The notes beneath the pieces are model-generated. The model was given only the letters and a program-made list of their open reading frames with translations, did no database searches and was not told where the DNA came from. A program made the position numbers and the translations under genes. From contig JAJZCJ010000224.1 of NCBI GenBank assembly GCA_021846145.1, positions 1 to 5,172 on the forward strand: a stretch of DNA of 5,172 nucleotides, written 5' to 3'. Shown piece after piece: positions 1 to 5,172 of this stretch; within the stretch, counting starts at the first letter, position 1; every line of letters starts with the position of its first letter. This DNA is from Bacillota bacterium (lineage in GTDB: Bacteria; Bacillota; Bacilli; Alicyclobacillales; SLC66).

Positions 1-1317
1 GGACTATATATTTACGACCGTTTGGCTCGTGTCAAGCCAGAAGAACGGCGTACGATGTTAACGGCAGAAGAAGCGCTCAAAATTGAACCACTTTTAAATC
101 CAAAAGGCTTAAAAGGAGCTGGCAATTACGTTGAGTATCGCACGGATGACGCACGCCTTACGTTGGAAATAATCAAGGAGGCGGTGTCAAGGGGAGCAAT
201 TGCCATCAATTACACGAAAGCAGAAGACTTGGTGTATGAAAGTGGGCAGGTTGCTGGTGCGAAGGTGAAGGACTTACTAACTGGAGACGCCTATACTATT
301 TACGCCAAAAAAGTGGTGAATGCTACTGGGCCATGGGTGGATCGCCTGCGGGAGATTGACCATTCTAAACAAGGGAAAACCTTACATTGGACTAAGGGTG
401 TTCACATCGTGATTGATGGAGAAAGGTTTCCATTGCAAAATCCAATTTACTTTGATGTGCCAGATGGTCGAATGATTTTTGCCGTTCCCAGAGCCGGAAA
501 AACCTATGTGGGGACAACGGATACGAATTATCACAATGATCCTCAGCATCCTGTGACAACGAAAGCGGATCGGGATTATTTGGTAGAGTGCATTAACTAT
601 ATGTTCCCAAGCGTTGCTCTCGTAGCGAAGGATGTGGAGTCATTCTGGGCCGGGGTGAGACCGCTCATTCATGAAGAGGGCAAAGCGCCCTCAGAAATAT
701 CGCGCAAGGATGAAATATTCACATCCAAAAGTCAATTGATCACGATCGCTGGGGGCAAATTGACGGGTTATCGCAAAATGGCAGATAAGGTAGTGACATT
801 CGTTGCTGATTTATTGGGAAAAGAAAACCAGCAGCAATATCCAGCTTGCCAGACGGATAAAATCGAACTTTCTGGTGGGAAGTTCGGCGGCTCGGCTAAT
901 ATGCCTAATTTCGTTGCCGAAAAAATAGCGGAAGGGGTTACCCTCGGGCTGGGGGAACAAGAAGCTAGCAAATTGGCACATCGCTATGGCACCAATATTG
1001 ACCGCCTGTATGAGATCATTCGCACCAAGGGGGAACAAGCGCAAGACAGTGGTCTTGCGTTGGAGGTGTTTGCCGCGCTAGTGTATGGGATTAATCATGA
1101 AATGGTGATTACCCCGTCAGATTTTTTTATCCGCAGAACTTCTGCCATGTTTTTCGATGTAAAATGGGTGCAGACATGGAAAGAGCCTGTGCTCAATTAC
1201 ATGACCAGTTATTTCAAGTGGGATGATGCGCGTATGACAGCGTATAAAGAAGAACTGAATCAGTATATTCGCGAGGCGACACAGGTCATTGAAGTAGGGG
1301 GCGCGTATAATGAATAA
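1..1317 (+). CDS. glpD: Aerobic glycerol-3-phosphate dehydrogenase GlpD, 5' end missing
   Basis: FAD-dependent, membrane-associated enzyme that oxidises sn-glycerol 3-phosphate to dihydroxyacetone phosphate and passes electrons to the quinone pool. The reading frame is open from base 1 (first residues GLYIYDRLARV), so the gene enters from the left. The TTG at 22 is an internal Leu, not a start. The 438 visible residues compare with about 555 in B. subtilis GlpD, so roughly 115 N-terminal residues, including the dinucleotide-binding GxGxxG, lie outside. Family signatures (window residue 1 = bases 1-3): VEYRTDDARLT near 44-54, VVNATGPWVD at 105-114, a YVGTTDT segment near 170, PLIHEEGK near 221-228, and GGKLTGYRKM at 251-260. 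The last ~140 residues form the C-terminal helical DAO_C domain. No frameshift is seen. It overlaps the next gene by 8 bases, implying one transcript and probable translational coupling. Its promoter and any GlpP-controlled leader terminator are outside the window. Confidence 0.97.
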   Translation, partial: GLYIYDRLARVKPEERRTMLTAEEALKIEPLLNPKGLKGAGNYVEYRTDDARLTLEIIKEAVSRGAIAINYTKAEDLVYESGQVAGAKVKDLLTGDAYTIYAKKVVNATGPWVDRLREIDHSKQGKTLHWTKGVHIVIDGERFPLQNPIYFDVPDGRMIFAVPRAGKTYVGTTDTNYHNDPQHPVTTKADRDYLVECINYMFPSVALVAKDVESFWAGVRPLIHEEGKAPSEISRKDEIFTSKSQLITIAGGKLTGYRKMADKVVTFVADLLGKENQQQYPACQTDKIELSGGKFGGSANMPNFVAEKIAEGVTLGLGEQEASKLAHRYGTNIDRLYEIIRTKGEQAQDSGLALEVFAALVYGINHEMVITPSDFFIRRTSAMFFDVKWVQTWKEPVLNYMTSYFKWDDARMTAYKEELNQYIREATQVIEVGGAYNE

Positions 1318-1711
1318 TCGCGAACAGACGATCGAAAGCGCATTACAACTATTGCAAATTGCAGAGGCAACAGGCGTATTGAAGATGGTAGGATACTTGC
1401 TCAACGACTTGGATGACTTGGCAGAGACGGGTGTCAGTCTGCTGGGAAAACCAGAGACAGCGGGCATGATCGCCACGAGTGCCAAGTGGCTGGACGTGAT
1501 CAAGGCGTTGGATCCAGAGGCTATTAGTAGGGTGGCGAACACTTTTACCAAGGTGGCCGAGGAATGGGAGACGGATACCCCTGTGCTGCAAGTTCATAGT
1601 GCGTGGGATTTAGTGAAAGTACTTCGAGATCCAGATGTTAGCTTGGTCTTGTCAAAACTATTTAGCGCCATGAAAATAGTAGGTGCTTCGATGAGGGTAG
1701 GAAATCGCTAA
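1310..1711 (+). CDS. DUF1641 family protein, function unknown
   Basis: A 133-residue soluble, mostly helical and acidic protein with no signal peptide, membrane segment or cysteine. The C-terminal part, residues about 96-126 with the core VLRDPDVSLVLSKLF, and the middle stretch LLGKPETAGMI (44-54) resemble the DUF1641 family (Pfam PF07849, which includes B. subtilis YrhD); this is recalled from memory, not searched. Known members often sit beside redox flavoproteins or formate dehydrogenase-like genes, and their role is not established. The ATG at 1310 lies inside the last codons of glpD (8-base overlap) and has an AGGGGG ribosome site at 1296-1301, 8 bases upstream. The overlap suggests co-translation with glpD. 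By inference it may help the quinone-linked dehydrogenase, for instance in membrane docking, electron transfer or stability, but the sequence shows no catalytic motif. It could be unrelated to GlpD and merely co-transcribed. Confidence 0.75.
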   Translation: MNNREQTIESALQLLQIAEATGVLKMVGYLLNDLDDLAETGVSLLGKPETAGMIATSAKWLDVIKALDPEAISRVANTFTKVAEEWETDTPVLQVHSAWDLVKVLRDPDVSLVLSKLFSAMKIVGASMRVGNR

Positions 1712-1720
1712 ACGATAGAA

Positions 1721-1729
1721 AGGAAGGGG
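1721..1729 (+). promoter_or_regulatory. Ribosome binding site that sets the TTG start of glpP
   Basis: AGGAAGGGG is a strong Shine-Dalgarno match. It lies 6 bases before the TTG at 1736, but only 1 base before an out-of-frame ATG at 1731. Correct spacing therefore selects the TTG, which opens the conserved GlpP frame. Confidence 0.7.
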
Positions 1730-1735
1730 AATGGC

Positions 1736-2284
1736 TTGGGTAAAATCCACCAGAAAATCATTCCTGCTGCGCGACGAATTGCTGATTTGGATGCGATAAT
1801 GAAGGCAGGCTATGAGTATGCGATGATGTTGCAAATTCACATGGCACAGTTGAAGCATGTGGTAGACATGGCACATGCGCATCGTGTGAAGCTGATTTTG
1901 CATGCGGATTTAATCCAAGGGCTGAAACCAGACGAATATGGCACACAGTATCTTTGTCAAGAAATTCAACCAGATGGTATTATCTCTACGCACTCGCAGG
2001 TTATAGAAACTGCCAAAAAGCGTGGAGTATTAACGATTCAGCGGATATTTTTACTGGACTCCCATTCTCTTGAGACTAGTTATCGTATGATAAGATCAAT
2101 GCAGCCAGACTATATCGAGGTGTTACCGGGGATCATTCCGGAACTTATTCAGGAGGTATACCGGGAGACGCGCATGCCAATTTTAACGGGTGGCTTCCTG
2201 CGCACACCAGAACAGGTGAAGCAGGCACTAGATGCAGGAGCTACCGCTGTTACTACCTCCAATAAAGACTTGTGGAAACTATAG
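1736..2284 (+). CDS. glpP: Glycerol uptake operon antiterminator GlpP
   Basis: Cytoplasmic RNA-binding regulator. In B. subtilis, GlpP with bound glycerol 3-phosphate prevents termination in the leaders of glp mRNAs and stabilises the glpD mRNA. The 182 residues (192 in B. subtilis) cover the whole G3P_antiterm family domain (PF04309), predicted to be a TIM-barrel-like fold. Diagnostic stretches are [14 protein letters not shown] at 56-69, [13 protein letters not shown] at 73-85, IQRIFLLD at 101-108, [12 protein letters not shown] at 124-135, GGFLRT at 152-157 and [10 protein letters not shown] at 171-180. The start is a TTG at 1736 behind a strong ribosome site; the first ATG in frame is the Met at residue 22, inside the conserved domain. 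The C terminus stops right after LWKL, some residues shorter than the B. subtilis protein. The gene begins 24 bases after the DUF1641 gene with no terminator between, so it is probably the last gene of the glpD transcript. If that transcript has a GlpP-responsive leader, the arrangement would be self-reinforcing (inference). Confidence 0.95.
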   Translation: MGKIHQKIIPAARRIADLDAIMKAGYEYAMMLQIHMAQLKHVVDMAHAHRVKLILHADLIQGLKPDEYGTQYLCQEIQPDGIISTHSQVIETAKKRGVLTIQRIFLLDSHSLETSYRMIRSMQPDYIEVLPGIIPELIQEVYRETRMPILTGGFLRTPEQVKQALDAGATAVTTSNKDLWKL

Positions 2285-2298
2285 AACCGTGTTATTAT
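2270..2298 (+). promoter_or_regulatory. Candidate sigma-A promoter with extended -10 for rpmE
   Basis: TTGTGG (2270-2275) as a weak -35, a 17-base spacer, and TATTAT (2293-2298) as a -10 that matches TATAAT at five of six positions. TG at 2290-2291 makes it an extended -10, which can compensate for the poor -35. Transcription would start near 2305, giving rpmE a leader of about 33 bases. The -35 lies in the last codons of glpP. This would let the ribosomal protein gene be expressed independently of glycerol. Confidence 0.5.
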
Positions 2299-2323
2299 AT
2301 GAATTACGTGTCAAGAAGTGAAC

Positions 2324-2332
2324 GGGAGGTGA
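2324..2332 (+). promoter_or_regulatory. Ribosome binding site of rpmE
   Basis: GGGAGGTGA is a near-perfect Shine-Dalgarno. The GGAGG core ends 8 bases before the ATG at 2338, so it fixes that ATG as the start and rules out the longer in-frame GTG at 2272. Confidence 0.85.
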
Positions 2333-2337
2333 CAGGC

Positions 2338-2538
2338 ATGAAGACGGGCATTCATCCTGAATATAAAAAAGTGACAGTGACGTGTGCGTGTGGCGAACAA
2401 TTTGAGACAGGCTCTGTAAAAGGGAATGTACATGTGGAGATTTGCTCCAAGTGCCACCCGTTTTTTACAGGTAAACAGAAGTTTATAGATACGGGTGGAC
2501 GTGTAGATCGCTTTCGGAAAAAATACGGCTTGCAATAG
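2338..2538 (+). CDS. rpmE: 50S ribosomal protein L31 (zinc-binding form)
   Basis: Small protein of the large ribosomal subunit, located at the central protuberance and contributing to a bridge with the small subunit. It is 66 residues, typical of the family. Four cysteines, C16 and C18 (CAC) with C36 and C39 (CSKC), form the zinc site, so this is the C+ RpmE type rather than the zinc-independent YtiA/RpmE2 type. The signature stretch [20 protein letters not shown] at 40-59 is clear. In Bacillus the zinc form is the one used in zinc-replete growth. The upstream extension of the frame to 2272 overlaps glpP, lacks a ribosome site and has no counterpart in L31 proteins. The gene ends with TAG, a codon read by release factor 1, whose gene follows. 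It is closed by a terminator about 20 bases later. Confidence 0.98.
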   Translation: MKTGIHPEYKKVTVTCACGEQFETGSVKGNVHVEICSKCHPFFTGKQKFIDTGGRVDRFRKKYGLQ

Positions 2539-2557
2539 CGTGAAGATCTGGTCTAGG

Positions 2558-2592
2558 AAACGGTACTGCGGTAAACGCGTAGTGCCGTTTTT
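2558..2592 (+). terminator. Rho-independent terminator after rpmE
   Basis: A 13-bp stem pairs 2558-2570 (AAACGGTACTGCG) with 2578-2590 (CGTAGTGCCGTTT), including two G-T pairs. The loop is 7 bases, and a run of five T at 2588-2592 follows or overlaps the stem base. The short T run suggests termination may be incomplete, which would leave read-through for prfA. Confidence 0.75.
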
Positions 2593-2620
2593 GGCGTGCG
2601 CTAGCTAAGCTGCGTTCGCC
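2593..2620 (+). other. Imperfect hairpin in front of the prfA ribosome site
   Basis: GGCG (2593-2596) pairs with CGCC (2617-2620); next come a T-T mismatch and a G-T pair. CGC (2599-2601) then pairs with GCG (2612-2614), and after a bulged T2602, AGC (2603-2605) pairs with GCT (2609-2611), leaving a three-base TAA loop. The structure starts directly after the terminator's T run and ends directly before the GGAGAAGGGAG ribosome-binding region of prfA. Function unknown; it could be a leader structure. No convincing sigma-A promoter was seen between the terminator and prfA. Confidence 0.45.
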
Positions 2621-2640
2621 GGAGAAGGGAGACGAAAAAG

Positions 2641-3717
2641 ATGTTTGATCGTTTGCAAGCGGTTGATGAGCGGTATGAACAGTTGTCACAGTTGCTATCG
2701 AATCCAGAGATCATTCGCGACATGGAAAAGCTAAGGGTGTATGCCAAAGAACAATCTGACATGGAAGACACTGTGCATGCTTACCGCGAGTATAAAAAAG
2801 TATCGCAAGAATTGCTGGAAGCCAAAGAAATGTTTGGCGATAAAATAGACGAGGACATGCGTGAACTCGTGAAAGCGGAAATTACAGAACTAAATGCGCA
2901 CAAAGAAGTGTTGGAGCAACAACTAATGGTGCTGTTACTTCCCAAGGACAAAAATGACGATAAGAACGTGATCGTGGAGATTCGTGGTGCGGCGGGCGGC
3001 GATGAGGCGGCGCTATTTGCAAGTAATTTGTTTCGTATGTACAGCCGTTTTGCAGACCGCAAGGGTTGGCGCTTAGAAGTCATGGACGTGAGTGAGACAG
3101 ACATCGGCGGGATCAAGGAAGCCGTATTTAGCGTGCAGGGCAAAGGTGCGTATAGCTTCATGAAGTACGAAAGTGGGGCTCACCGTGTGCAACGCGTACC
3201 AACAACAGAATCTGGCGGACGCATTCACACGTCCACTGCTACTGTCGCTGTGCTGCCGGAAGTGGAAGAAGTAGAGGTGGACATCCACGAGAAAGATTTG
3301 CGGATCGATACTTTTTGTTCTACGGGACCTGGTGGTCAGAGCGTTAATACCACACAGTCTGCGGTGCGCATCACCCATATTCCTTCTGGCATCGTCGTTT
3401 CCTGTCAAGATGAGAAGTCACAGCTAAAAAATCGCGACAAGGCGATGCGCGTGTTGCGTGCTCGCCTATATGAAAAGTATCAGCAAGAGCAGCAGCAAGA
3501 ATACGACGCGCAGCGCAAAAGTGCCGTCGGCACAGGTGACCGAAGTGAACGGATTCGCACGTATAATTTTCCTCAAAGTCGCGTCACCGATCACCGTATT
3601 GGGCTCACGCTGCATCGCTTGGAAACTGTACTCGATGGCGACATGGAAGAAATTATTAATGCGCTGATCACGGCAGACCGTGCTGCGAAACTAGATCAAT
3701 CGGCCAACGAAAATTGA
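2641..3717 (+). CDS. prfA: Peptide chain release factor 1 (RF1)
   Basis: Cytoplasmic translation termination factor that recognises UAA and UAG in the ribosomal A site and triggers hydrolysis of peptidyl-tRNA. Its 358 residues match the usual length (about 355-360). Order of parts: helical N-terminal domain (1 to ~105), PCRF domain with [14 protein letters not shown] at 114-127, the stop-codon reading PxT motif as P187-T188-T189 in [13 protein letters not shown], and the catalytic loop GPGGQS with G231-G232-Q233. The PxT motif (not SPF) marks RF1 rather than RF2. The basic C-terminal part holds [19 protein letters not shown] and [10 protein letters not shown]233 is the expected methylation target of PrmC, encoded 4 bases downstream. 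The ATG follows a purine-rich region with GGAG at 2621-2624 and AAGGGAG at 2625-2631. The gene itself ends in TGA, an RF2 codon, so its synthesis does not need RF1 at its own stop. Confidence 0.99.
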   Translation: MFDRLQAVDERYEQLSQLLSNPEIIRDMEKLRVYAKEQSDMEDTVHAYREYKKVSQELLEAKEMFGDKIDEDMRELVKAEITELNAHKEVLEQQLMVLLLPKDKNDDKNVIVEIRGAAGGDEAALFASNLFRMYSRFADRKGWRLEVMDVSETDIGGIKEAVFSVQGKGAYSFMKYESGAHRVQRVPTTESGGRIHTSTATVAVLPEVEEVEVDIHEKDLRIDTFCSTGPGGQSVNTTQSAVRITHIPSGIVVSCQDEKSQLKNRDKAMRVLRARLYEKYQQEQQQEYDAQRKSAVGTGDRSERIRTYNFPQSRVTDHRIGLTLHRLETVLDGDMEEIINALITADRAAKLDQSANEN

Positions 3718-3721
3718 TCTG

Positions 3722-4606
3722 ATGATACTGCGTGAATTGTTGCAGACGGCCAGTAACAGGTTGGAAGGTGCTGGTGTAGAGATTCCCGAACAGACGGCCA
3801 GGTGGTTGTGGCAACATGTGTCCGGGATGACTACGCACCAACTGATTCTTGAGTTGCAGTGTGAAGTGACACGGGAACAAGAAGTGGCGTTTTTTGCGTT
3901 GGTGGGTCGCCGCGAACGCCGTGAACCGTTGCAGTATGTACTAGAAGAGGCTGACTTTGCTGGGTTTGCTCTATATGTTGATGAGCGAGTGCTTGTGCCA
4001 AGGCCGGAAACAGAGGACTTAGTGGCACTGGCGGGTGCGACGTTTGAGGCGCGTGCCAGGGCGAACCCCAACAAGCGACTGACGGTGATGGATCTTGGTA
4101 CCGGATCAGGTGCCATTGCTATCGCGCTTGCCACTGAGCTGGCAGATAGGGCATCATGTCAGCTGATCGCCAGCGATATATCACAAGATGCGCTTGATGT
4201 GGCAATGATCAATGCGAGGCGATGCCACGTGGAAGATCAAATTGATTTTCGCTATGGGGATGGTTTTTCCGTCATTGCAAAAGGAGAGGCATTGATTGAC
4301 GTGCTAGTGGCCAATCCGCCCTATATTCCGGTAGGCGATGAGCCGCTATTGCAGCCAGAAGTGCGGGACTACGAGCCACACTTAGCATTATTTGCAGGAC
4401 ACGATGGACTAGATGCGTACCGTGCGATTGCAAATGCGGCACCTAATTACCTAGCTGCCGATGCGACGCTTTTTTTTGAGGTGGGGATTAACCAAGCGGA
4501 GCAGGTACAGGCGTTATTTAAAGCCGCATTCCCCAAAGCTCACACACATGCGTATGCAGATGTACAAGGAATCCTGCGCGTCGTCATGATCCAATTGCAT
4601 GTTTAA
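3722..4606 (+). CDS. prmC: Release factor glutamine methyltransferase PrmC (HemK family)
   Basis: S-adenosylmethionine-dependent enzyme that N5-methylates the glutamine of the GGQ motif in RF1 and RF2, raising termination efficiency. Its 294 residues are close to the family norm (B. subtilis YwkE and E. coli PrmC are a little under 290). The N-terminal helical substrate-binding domain spans about 1-80. A linker carries REPLQYVLEEADFAGF and the signature LVPRPETE at 91-98. The Rossmann methyltransferase domain follows: motif I DLGTGSGAIAIALA at 124-137 for SAM binding, then the catalytic NPPY at 198-201, which holds the glutamine amide, followed by IPVGDEP. It starts 4 bases after the prfA stop with no clear Shine-Dalgarno, so translation probably depends on ribosomes finishing prfA. 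The prfA-prmC pair is one of the most conserved in bacteria and places enzyme beside substrate. A run of eight T at 4470-4477 lies in frame in the C-terminal part and does not break the gene. Confidence 0.98.
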   Translation: MILRELLQTASNRLEGAGVEIPEQTARWLWQHVSGMTTHQLILELQCEVTREQEVAFFALVGRRERREPLQYVLEEADFAGFALYVDERVLVPRPETEDLVALAGATFEARARANPNKRLTVMDLGTGSGAIAIALATELADRASCQLIASDISQDALDVAMINARRCHVEDQIDFRYGDGFSVIAKGEALIDVLVANPPYIPVGDEPLLQPEVRDYEPHLALFAGHDGLDAYRAIANAAPNYLAADATLFFEVGINQAEQVQALFKAAFPKAHTHAYADVQGILRVVMIQLHV

Positions 4607-4630
4607 GAGTTTGCTAGATTGTCCATACTG
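4601..4630 (+). promoter_or_regulatory. Candidate sigma-F promoter of spoIIR
   Basis: GTTTA at 4601-4605 fits the forespore sigma-F -35 pattern (G-Y-W-T-A). After a 15-base spacer, GTCCATACTG at 4621-4630 fits the -10 pattern GGNNANANTR except at the second position. Transcription would start near 4637, leaving a leader of about 26 bases. Established knowledge: spoIIR in B. subtilis is transcribed by sigma-F. The consensus is loose, so a chance match is possible. Confidence 0.45.
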
Positions 4631-4664
4631 CTTCCTAGGTTGCAAATTTGGGGGTATGGACAAT
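4618..4664 (+). repeat. Perfect 11-bp inverted repeat over the spoIIR start
   Basis: The left arm ATTGTCCATAC (4618-4628) and right arm GTATGGACAAT (4654-4664) are exact reverse complements, separated by 25 bases. The right arm contains the first two bases of the spoIIR ATG; the left arm contains most of the sigma-F-like -10. Inside the loop, CTTC (4631-4634) can pair with the G run at 4650-4653 (two G-C and two G-U pairs), which would also cover the ribosome site. No T run follows, so it is not a standard terminator. Confidence 0.85.
4650..4655 (+). promoter_or_regulatory. Ribosome binding site of spoIIR
   Basis: GGGGGT, one mismatch from GGAGGT, lies 7 bases before the ATG at 4663. This favours that ATG over the in-frame Met codons at 4672, 4675 and 4684, and over an out-of-frame ATG at 4656 that is too close. 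Confidence 0.65.
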
Positions 4665-5172
4665 GAAAGCAATGATGGCGATCATGTTACTGGTGGCGAC
4701 GATGACAGGTTTTTGGAACGGATTTCACGTGACAGGTGTCGGGCAACAAGACAACTTTGTGGGGCCTGATCCCCGCGTCATACCTGCGCATGCGCTACGT
4801 TTTCGCGTCATTGCCAATAGCAATCAACCACTGGATCAGGCGGTCAAACGTCAGATTCGCAACCGCGTGATCGCCTATATTGGGCCTCGTCTAGATCGGG
4901 TGACAAGTCTCGCGCAGGCAAAAGTAGTGCTGACCAAGGCAATCCCCGCAGTCGAAGCGATTGCCACATCCACCTTGCATACAGCGCACATGTCTTACGG
5001 CGCGGCGACGGCGCTTGGCCCGACTGTATTTCCTACGAAACTATATGGCAATAAAGTATACCCTGCAGGCACGTACGAGGCCTTGCGCATCACACTTGGT
5101 CAGGGAGCCGGTCAAAACTGGTGGTGTGTACTTTTTCCGCCGCTGTGTTTTGTGGCAATGAGTGACGGAGAT
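4663..5172 (+). CDS. spoIIR: Stage II sporulation protein R, 3' end missing
   Basis: Secreted signalling protein made in the forespore under sigma-F. In the space between forespore and mother cell it activates the membrane protease SpoIIGA, which cleaves pro-sigma-E, linking gene expression in the two compartments. The 170 visible residues have no stop; the frame runs off the right edge. Residues 1 to about 20 (MKAMMAIMLLVATMTGFWNG) look like a short signal peptide or N-terminal anchor. Family blocks follow: IPAHALRFRVIANSN at 40-54, VFPTKLYGNKVYPAGTYEA at 122-140, and GQNWWCVLFPPLCF at 150-163 with conserved C155 and C162. The gene starts 56 bases after prmC. In B. subtilis ywkF lies between prmC and spoIIR; it is absent here. 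A candidate sigma-F promoter and an inverted repeat over the start codon suggest tight control. Confidence 0.97.
   Translation, partial: MKAMMAIMLLVATMTGFWNGFHVTGVGQQDNFVGPDPRVIPAHALRFRVIANSNQPLDQAVKRQIRNRVIAYIGPRLDRVTSLAQAKVVLTKAIPAVEAIATSTLHTAHMSYGAATALGPTVFPTKLYGNKVYPAGTYEALRITLGQGAGQNWWCVLFPPLCFVAMSDGD

Noticed and set aside
22..24. TTG at 22 as a start of glpD.
   Set aside because: The frame is open to base 1 and the preceding residues GLYIYDR continue GlpD similarity, so it is an internal leucine of a gene entering from the left.
2309..2334. TGTCA/TGACA 5-bp pairing around the rpmE ribosome site as a possible L31 autoregulatory leader.
   Set aside because: The stem is only five pairs with a 16-base loop and has no supporting second element, so it is likely by chance.
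2272..2337. Upstream in-frame extension of L31 from a GTG at 2272.
   Set aside because: It overlaps the glpP end, has no ribosome site and no match to L31 proteins; the ATG at 2338 has a near-perfect ribosome site and gives the normal 66-residue protein.
2781..3408. Minus-strand open frames of 111 to 126 residues inside prfA, and similar ones inside glpD and prmC.
   Set aside because: All are antisense to strongly conserved coding sequence, have low-complexity Ser/Ala/Thr-rich translations and lack ribosome sites.
4618..4664. The prmC-spoIIR inverted repeat read as a rho-independent terminator for prmC.
   Set aside because: The loop is long, the stem is A/T-rich and no T run follows on either strand; the right arm also runs into the spoIIR start codon.
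4656..4769. Out-of-frame ATG at 4656 opening a 37-codon acidic frame over the spoIIR start.
   Set aside because: It is 1 base from the G-run ribosome site, too close to work, and the overlapping spoIIR frame is clearly the conserved one.
4961..5161. A 66-residue + strand open frame within spoIIR.
   Set aside because: It lies in a different frame from the conserved SpoIIR residues, has no ribosome site and resembles nothing; it is a by-product of the coding strand.

Overview
The window is chromosomal DNA of an endospore-forming Gram-positive bacterium (class Bacilli in the broad sense). The evidence is spoIIR, found only in endospore formers, next to prmC and prfA, plus GlpD and GlpP proteins that resemble the Bacillus subtilis versions throughout. 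Base composition is near 50% G+C by eye and TTG is used as a start codon, so a lineage such as Alicyclobacillaceae or a relative is possible. The genus cannot be fixed from the sequence. All genes lie on the + strand and are tightly packed; no mobile element, CRISPR array, tRNA or rRNA was seen.

Left part (1-2284): a glycerol-3-phosphate module. It holds the 3' three quarters of glpD, overlapping by 8 bases a small DUF1641-type gene, followed 24 bases later by glpP, the antiterminator that in Bacillus switches on glp mRNAs when glycerol-3-phosphate is present. The regulator is thus downstream of a likely target, with a protein of unknown function between them.

Middle (2270-2640): a candidate extended -10 promoter at the end of glpP, then rpmE (zinc-binding type ribosomal protein L31), then a rho-independent terminator and a second, imperfect hairpin just before the prfA ribosome binding site.

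Right part (2641-5172): prfA (release factor 1) and prmC (the methyltransferase that modifies the GGQ glutamine of release factors), 4 bases apart, then spoIIR, cut by the window edge. SpoIIR is the forespore signal that triggers sigma-E activation in the mother cell. The order rpmE-prfA-prmC-spoIIR matches the B. subtilis rho-rpmE-tdk-prfA-prmC-ywkF-spoIIR region with tdk and ywkF absent, and with glp genes where rho would be.

The most interesting signal is a perfect 11-bp inverted repeat between prmC and spoIIR. Its left arm overlaps a sigma-F-like -10 element and its right arm covers the spoIIR start codon. A read-through RNA from prfA-prmC would fold and hide the start, while an RNA begun at the sigma-F site would lack the left arm. 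This suggests a built-in block on vegetative translation of a sporulation signal. I saw no wholly unknown multi-gene system; the DUF1641 protein in the glp operon is the nearest thing to an undescribed component.
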